DNA from: Candidatus Nanoarchaeia archaeon
GTDB taxonomy: Archaea > Nanobdellota > Nanobdellia > Woesearchaeales > JACPBV01
Assembly (NCBI GenBank): GCA_028279655.1
Contig: JANQNH010000019.1
Location: 1-35,238, forward strand
DNA: 35,238 bases
Direction: 5' to 3'
The notes under the pieces: generated by a model
What the model was told of the DNA's origin: nothing
Databases searched by the model: none
What the model saw: the letters and a program-made list of their open reading frames with translations, nothing else
Made by a program: the position numbers and the translations under genes
Shown here: in pieces, positions 32,136 through 35,238 of the stretch
How the letters are laid out: every line of letters starts with the position of its first letter
How positions within the stretch are numbered: position 1 is the first letter of the stretch

Positions 32136-32696
32136 TTAAATATCCACAAATATCCTATGTTTTTCATCAGCGGATATCTCTTTCAGTATCCTTCTGATTA
32201 TTGCTTTTTCTGGATCAGGCATGAGCTTTACTCTTTTCTTTATGTCAGAGAAGTTTTCAAAGGGCTTTTCTTTCCTTGCATCAAGAATCTCCCACATGTG
32301 CTTCTTTCCCAGTCCTGGAAGCAGCTCTAGCTGATGCATCCTTGTGCTTAGAGGGCTTGCCTGGTTGAAGAAATCAACAAATCGTTTCTCTTCCTTTTTT
32401 ACGATATCTTTGATTACAAGCTCTAACTCTGCCTTTGCAGTCTGGGTCAACTTTTCAGGGCTTAATCTTCCTATGATGTGATGAACCTTTTCTCTTTTTC
32501 CTTCTCCGATATATACTTCTTCATAAGGCTGGAGATGTATACCTTTCTTTGGAGCTAATTCCAGGAGCACAAACCTGCTCTTTCCTATAGCCTGGGCTAT
32601 GGGGGTCTTCATGTAAGAAGGCCTTTCATCAAATGGATAGCCATTCGGCAAAAAGTCCAGCACTATAGTTATTTCTTCCTTGTTTGTTTCTATCAT
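32136..32696 (-). CDS. DUF655 family RNA/DNA-binding protein
   Basis: Protein of 186 aa matching archaeal DUF655: EITIVLDFLPNGYPFDERP at the start, an OB-like beta domain with EEVYIGEGKREKVHHIIGRL, and a helix-hairpin-helix region MHQLELLPGLGKKHMWEILD. In most archaea it lies directly after rpl21e and rpoF, as here, although a roughly 240-bp palindromic insertion separates it from rpoF. That insertion probably breaks the original operon: TATA-like boxes (TTTATAAATA near 32738) now precede it. Role probably in translation or RNA metabolism. Confidence 0.9.
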   Translation of the reverse strand: MIETNKEEITIVLDFLPNGYPFDERPSYMKTPIAQAIGKSRFVLLELAPKKGIHLQPYEEVYIGEGKREKVHHIIGRLSPEKLTQTAKAELELVIKDIVKKEEKRFVDFFNQASPLSTRMHQLELLPGLGKKHMWEILDARKEKPFENFSDIKKRVKLMPDPEKAIIRRILKEISADEKHRIFVDI

Positions 32697-32770
32697 TTTT
32701 CTTGAACCACTCCCTATTATAATCTTTAAACCTTATTATTTATAAATATTGTGTTCTTGCTTTAAAATGT

Positions 32771-32925
32771 CAGGAATTTTCCACCAGTTTAAAACTGGTG
32801 ACTGAAAGCCAATCCTCATTTGGATTGTGAAAAATTCCTGAGCATGCTCAAGAACCACTGGTCTTCAAATTCGAGTTTAAGCCTTCGCTTCATTCCACCG
32901 GTCTCTGACCGGTGGTTCTTGACAA
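32771..32925. mobile_element. Palindromic IS200/IS605-like non-autonomous element (candidate)
   Basis: Between rpoF and DUF655. CAGGAATTTT (32771-32780) pairs exactly with AAAATTCCTG (32831-32840) and encloses two hairpins: CACCAGTTT/AAACTGGTG (32782-32800) and CAATCC/GGATTG (32810-32827), forming a three-way junction. TGAGCATGCTCA (32839-32850) is a perfect palindrome. TCAAGAACCACTGGTC (32848-32863) pairs with 32907-32922 over 16 positions with a single G-U type mismatch, while CCACCGGTC/GACCGGTGG (32895-32915) forms a competing local hairpin. Subterminal hairpins of this kind and the flank TTGAC resemble IS200/IS605-family ends, but no transposase is present. A structured ncRNA is the alternative. 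Confidence 0.5.
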
Positions 32926-32936
32926 TAAAGAAAAAA

Positions 32937-33275
32937 TCAACCTGTTGCCTTGTTTACTGTCTCGATTATCTTCTTTAGGTTTTCGTTGTTAACAGTTATT
33001 GTGTAACCTTGAAGGATTGTCTTAAGCTCATCCACTGTTTTTGGAAGTATGTCCACGATCTTCACTATATGGATATCCTTGAGCCTTGGAATACTAAGGG
33101 ATTCAAGCTTCTTGTGTAATTCTGCCTGGCCTTTTGATTCTGTGAAGTGCTGAAGATACTCTTCTGTCCTTAATGCTCTGAAGTTCAGCTCTTTATCTCT
33201 CTTCTTAATAGTTTCAAGTTCTTGCTTCAGCTCTGATATGCTGATTGGTCTTTCTGATATGATTTCGATTGCCAT
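32937..33275 (-). CDS. rpoF: RNA polymerase subunit RpoF (Rpb4-like)
   Basis: Archaeal Rpb4 homologue of 112 aa that, with RpoE, forms the polymerase stalk. The start EIISERPISISELKQEL and the C-terminal HRDC-like half (IVKIVDILPKTVDELKTILQ) match the family. It follows rpl21e by 2 bp, the standard archaeal arrangement. Length normal. Confidence 0.9.
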   Translation of the reverse strand: MAIEIISERPISISELKQELETIKKRDKELNFRALRTEEYLQHFTESKGQAELHKKLESLSIPRLKDIHIVKIVDILPKTVDELKTILQGYTITVNNENLKKIIETVNKATG

Positions 33276-33277
33276 TT

Positions 33278-33565
33278 TTATGCTTTCTTTAGATGAACAG
33301 GATGGACTATTAAAGTTTTTTGTTTACCCCCATCAGTAATCAAGACCTCGTAGCATTTTCCTTTCTTTGCAGCTATCTCTCCCAGCTTACCATAGAACAT
33401 TGGATGATACATGCCTTTCTGGACGCTTGATTCAAGATTTAGCTTAACCCTCTCTCCTTTTTTGAAGGACTGGAGGTATTTGCTCAAGGTCATCTTGCCT
33501 TTTTCCCTTCTATGCTTCCTAAATAGGCTTCTTGATTTCCTACGTAATCCGCCTGTCTTTTTCAT
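33278..33565 (-). CDS. rpl21e: Ribosomal protein L21e (eL21)
   Basis: Large-subunit ribosomal protein of 95 aa. GGLRRKSRSLFRKHRREKGK at the start and a short SH3-like barrel (KGERVKLNLESSVQKGMYHP, then FYGKLGEI) are typical; normal length. It heads the rpl21e-rpoF unit. The TATA box at 33587-33594 leaves 21 nt to the ATG. Confidence 0.95.
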   Translation of the reverse strand: MKKTGGLRRKSRSLFRKHRREKGKMTLSKYLQSFKKGERVKLNLESSVQKGMYHPMFYGKLGEIAAKKGKCYEVLITDGGKQKTLIVHPVHLKKA

Positions 33566-33586
33566 ATCTCTTAAGGATTAATAGGA

Positions 33587-33594
33587 TATTTAAA
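33587..33594 (-). promoter_or_regulatory. TATA box of rpl21e
   Basis: Minus-strand TTTAAATA with 21 nt to the ATG at 33565. The flanking repeat of the MITE candidate begins 10 bp upstream, so the insertion stops just short of the core promoter. Confidence 0.6.
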
Positions 33595-33603
33595 AAGCTT
33601 TTG

Positions 33604-33785
33604 ATTTTTAAAGGCTGTGTTCAAAACTAGCTACGCTATGGTTAGCAGCTTCAAAGTTCTCGATGTTAGTATCTACAGCTGACATTCCCCGTAAGGGTCA
33701 TCCCCCTTGTCAGCTACATCTAAACTATTTATAGATCTTTGACCTTAGGCTGCTAACCTACATTTTGAAAGCAGCCTATTTTTAA
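33604..33785. mobile_element. MITE candidate with flanking 8-bp direct repeats
   Basis: A 166-bp element (33612-33777) bounded by imperfect inverted repeats AGGCTG(TG)TTCAAAA and TTTTGAA(AG)CAGCCT. It is flanked on both sides by ATTTTTAA (33604-33611 and 33778-33785), as expected of a target-site duplication. Inside, GGTTAGCAGC (33640-33649) pairs with GCTGCTAACC (33749-33758), AGCTGACA (33677-33684) with TGTCAGCT (33708-33715), and AAGGG with CCCTT in the centre, so the whole element can fold into one long hairpin. There is no coding capacity. It lies between the divergent rpl21e and sepF promoters. Confidence 0.65.
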
Positions 33786-33795
33786 ATGCCCCTAA

Positions 33796-33897
33796 TTGCG
33801 GTATATGGCCATAATAAGATATAACCGCAAAATTTAAATACATGTATATTTATCAGCATTTTATCATAGTAACTAATCTAAAAAAAGGTTTGGAGGG
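33796..33897 (+). promoter_or_regulatory. sepF promoter, inverted repeat and Shine-Dalgarno site
   Basis: TTGCGGT (33796-33802) and ACCGCAA (33824-33830) form a perfect 7-bp inverted repeat directly upstream of the TATA box TTTAAATA (33833-33840); TATGGCCATA between them is itself a palindrome. GGAGGG (33892-33897) lies 7 nt before the ATG at 33905. The implied leader is about 40 nt, so unlike most genes here sepF is not leaderless. Confidence 0.55.
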
Positions 33898-33904
33898 TAT
33901 TAAA

Positions 33905-34393
33905 ATGGGTTTTTTATCAAAGGTAAAAGAGGCTATGTCAGGAGACACTTCTAGAGTTATTAATGAGGCGGAGGAAGAGGGTTATGTCGAGTTGGGTGCT
34001 GAGCAGGGTATGGGTGAATCTAAGATCACTGTGAGGCCATTTGTACTTCAGGATTTTGAGTCTATTAAACCGATATTAGAGTCTTTAAGGGATGGGCATA
34101 CTGTCGCCCTGATAAATATACAGGCATTAAAGGAGAAGGATCTTGTTGAACTGAAGAGGGCTATAAACAAACTTAAGAAGACCTGCGATGCTATCGAGGG
34201 AGACATTGCTGGATTTGGTGATGACTGGATAGCAGCTGTTCCTTCGTTTGCAAAGATACACAGGGCAAAGAAGGAAGAGTTAGAACCAAAGAAGAAGGTA
34301 GAAGAGGTTACTGAGTATAGCTCTGAGGAGCCTATGGCTTCTGAAGAGATGGTCCCTGAGGATGATGGAGAGCCTAAGATAGAGACCTATTGA
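33905..34393 (+). CDS. sepF: Archaeal SepF cell-division protein
   Basis: Membrane anchor of FtsZ at the division site. 162 aa from the chosen start. MGFLSKVKEAM is the amphipathic membrane-binding helix, an acidic linker follows, and the SepF core is unmistakable: ITVRPFVLQDFESIKPILE, LRDGHTVALINI, ELKRAINKLKKT and GDIAGFGDDWIAAVP. An acidic tail of about 35 residues follows. The ATG at 33905 is chosen over the open upstream codons because of GGAGGG and because the anchor helix begins there. It is divergent from rpl21e. Confidence 0.9.
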   Translation: MGFLSKVKEAMSGDTSRVINEAEEEGYVELGAEQGMGESKITVRPFVLQDFESIKPILESLRDGHTVALINIQALKEKDLVELKRAINKLKKTCDAIEGDIAGFGDDWIAAVPSFAKIHRAKKEELEPKKKVEEVTEYSSEEPMASEEMVPEDDGEPKIETY

Positions 34394-34434
34394 AATTGAG
34401 GAGTCTTCTAAAATCTAGAAAGAAATTATCCTGG

Positions 34435-35103
34435 TTATTTTCTTGTACGACTGGGCAATACAACTGCATAATAAGGGTTCTTACCTTGGTTCAGACATAA
34501 TACTGAAATCCCATCAGGATTAGGAAGATCAACTTCTTTGCCCCCATTCAAACGAGCCAGATAGGCCTTTGACCTTTCATCTGCAACATCGGGCTGCCAT
34601 GCCATAGAAGGCTTGATTATCTCTACCACTGCATACTGGCCTTCGGGAACTTGCTTTCTTATAAACTCAGAAATCCTTTTGGTATGTTTAAAATTTGGAT
34701 GTTCCTCACCACTGACCAAACCATCTTTTAACACGAACCTATTTCCAAATTCTAATAAAGGATCCATATGAGGATCTCCTGCACCAGTAACTGATCCATA
34801 TAATAAGGATCTTTCTCCTGCATCTTTCGATCTTAGGGCAGCTCTATAGGATTGGCACAGATAATAATTTTGTTCATCAGGAATGTCAGAGAAAGGGTAT
34901 GTGCTCCTAGTAATATCAGAAAAACCAGCAAGCCCTGATTTTGAGGGCATCAGTCCTCTTACTGTATATCCCTTCTTTGATCCTTCTTGGATCAGCCTAA
35001 CTGCTCCAAGGGGGTCTGGATGGCCTTGTTTGTGTAAATCTTTCAAGATATGCCAGTATAAAAGAGGGGTTTGCCTTAATGCTATATCTTTCATTTCATC
35101 CAT
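34435..35103 (-). CDS. Unrecognised protein, 5' end abutting an IS200-type element
   Basis: Protein of about 222 aa, soluble, with no recognised domain; distinctive segments are QEGSKKGYTVRGLMPSKSG and YAVVEIIKPSMAWQPDVADE. The frame stays open upstream to a GTG at 35160, but that codon lies in the terminal hairpin of the IS200-type element, so the true N-terminus may have been removed or replaced. I start at the ATG at 35103, preceded by AAAGGA. If the element cut off the original start and promoter, this may be a truncated or silent gene. The convergent sepF ends 41 bp away. Confidence 0.5.
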   Translation of the reverse strand: MDEMKDIALRQTPLLYWHILKDLHKQGHPDPLGAVRLIQEGSKKGYTVRGLMPSKSGLAGFSDITRSTYPFSDIPDEQNYYLCQSYRAALRSKDAGERSLLYGSVTGAGDPHMDPLLEFGNRFVLKDGLVSGEEHPNFKHTKRISEFIRKQVPEGQYAVVEIIKPSMAWQPDVADERSKAYLARLNGGKEVDLPNPDGISVLCLNQGKNPYYAVVLPSRTRK

Positions 35104-35159
35104 ATCCTTTAATTCTTCTGGATTCGTATCAGGGTTAAGATTAAAATGACCTCCTCCCA

Positions 35160-35173
35160 CGACCTAAAGGTCG
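35160..35173. repeat. IS200-type terminal hairpin
   Basis: CGACCT, AA, AGGTCG is a perfect palindrome followed by GGGGTATCC, the usual look of IS200/IS605 ends. It lies 18 bp past the stop codon of the transposase fragment, marking that end of the element. Confidence 0.6.
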
Positions 35174-35191
35174 GGGTATCCAGCTAAGGCC

Positions 35192-35238
35192 TTAGGCTAC
35201 TGCATGATGTTTAGCCTGATTTCTAATATAATCATCAA
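35192..35238 (-). CDS. tnpA: IS200-type Y1 transposase, C-terminal end (partial)
   Basis: The minus-strand frame entering from the window edge reads DDYIRNQAKHHAVA and stops at 35192. The YIRNQxxHH ending is characteristic of IS200/IS605 TnpA proteins, the HUH transposases that move single-stranded DNA. Only the last 14 codons are inside the window; the rest lies beyond it, so integrity cannot be judged. A terminal hairpin follows the stop codon. Confidence 0.75.
   Translation of the reverse strand, partial: DDYIRNQAKHHAVA

Noticed and set aside
32860-32885. tRNA-like TTCAAATTCGAG sequence
   Set aside because: No acceptor, D or anticodon stem can be built around it; it lies in the loop of the palindromic element.

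Overview
The window looks like chromosome of a DPANN-type archaeon (Woesearchaeales/Pacearchaeales-like, by inference) carrying an integrated mobile element. The archaeal call rests on the rpl21e-rpoF-DUF655 block, an archaeal SepF, a type II methionine aminopeptidase, VapBC, a retropepsin/DUF5678 pair, and many promoters in which a TATA-like box lies 21-24 nt before the ATG, as expected for leaderless mRNAs.

Positions 1-19222 read as a mobile-element segment. A mostly overlapping minus-strand operon (12351 down to 2319) encodes a type IV secretion/conjugation-like apparatus: two small proteins, a membrane coiled-coil/winged-helix protein, a VirB2/TrbC-like pilin, a cysteine-rich, sequon-rich surface protein, two tandem VirB6-like membrane proteins, a PrgI/VirB4-N-like membrane protein, a soluble VirB4-N-like protein, and a VirB4 ATPase fused to a PD-(D/E)XK-like C-terminal domain. 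Next come a zinc-ribbon membrane protein and a single-chain PriS-PriL-type primase. At the other end are a Hjc-type resolvase, a minimal ATP-dependent DNA ligase and a winged-helix/nuclease-like protein (candidate initiator or relaxase substitute). Between these modules (12533-16251) sit an AAA+ ATPase, an unusual radical SAM protein and a CxxCxxCC (YkgJ-like) protein, probably cargo. I see no integrase, canonical relaxase or VirD4-type coupling protein; the left boundary is outside the window.

Positions 19400-32100 are small, mostly single-gene units with their own promoters: DUF5678 plus retropepsin, Map, an unknown basic protein, a LAGLIDADG homing endonuclease gene, HisRS with an N-terminal ribbon-helix-helix domain, VapBC, a Tat-signal methyltransferase-like protein, small membrane proteins, two HAD phosphatases, a second YkgJ-like protein, an M50 protease, and several unrecognised proteins. 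The most striking point is hisS: downstream of the intact gene lies the homing endonuclease gene, and beyond it a second, diverged copy of the hisS 3' end. This is the layout expected if an endonuclease element invaded hisS and supplied a replacement 3' end.

Positions 32136-34393 are housekeeping: DUF655, rpoF and rpl21e on minus and sepF on plus. Two compact palindromic elements sit in their intergenic spaces. One (33612-33777) has inverted terminal repeats and 8-bp flanking direct repeats, so it is a MITE candidate; the other (32771-32925) resembles IS200/IS605-type palindromic ends. The window ends in the 3' end of an IS200-type transposase whose terminal hairpin abuts the 5' end of an unrecognised gene.
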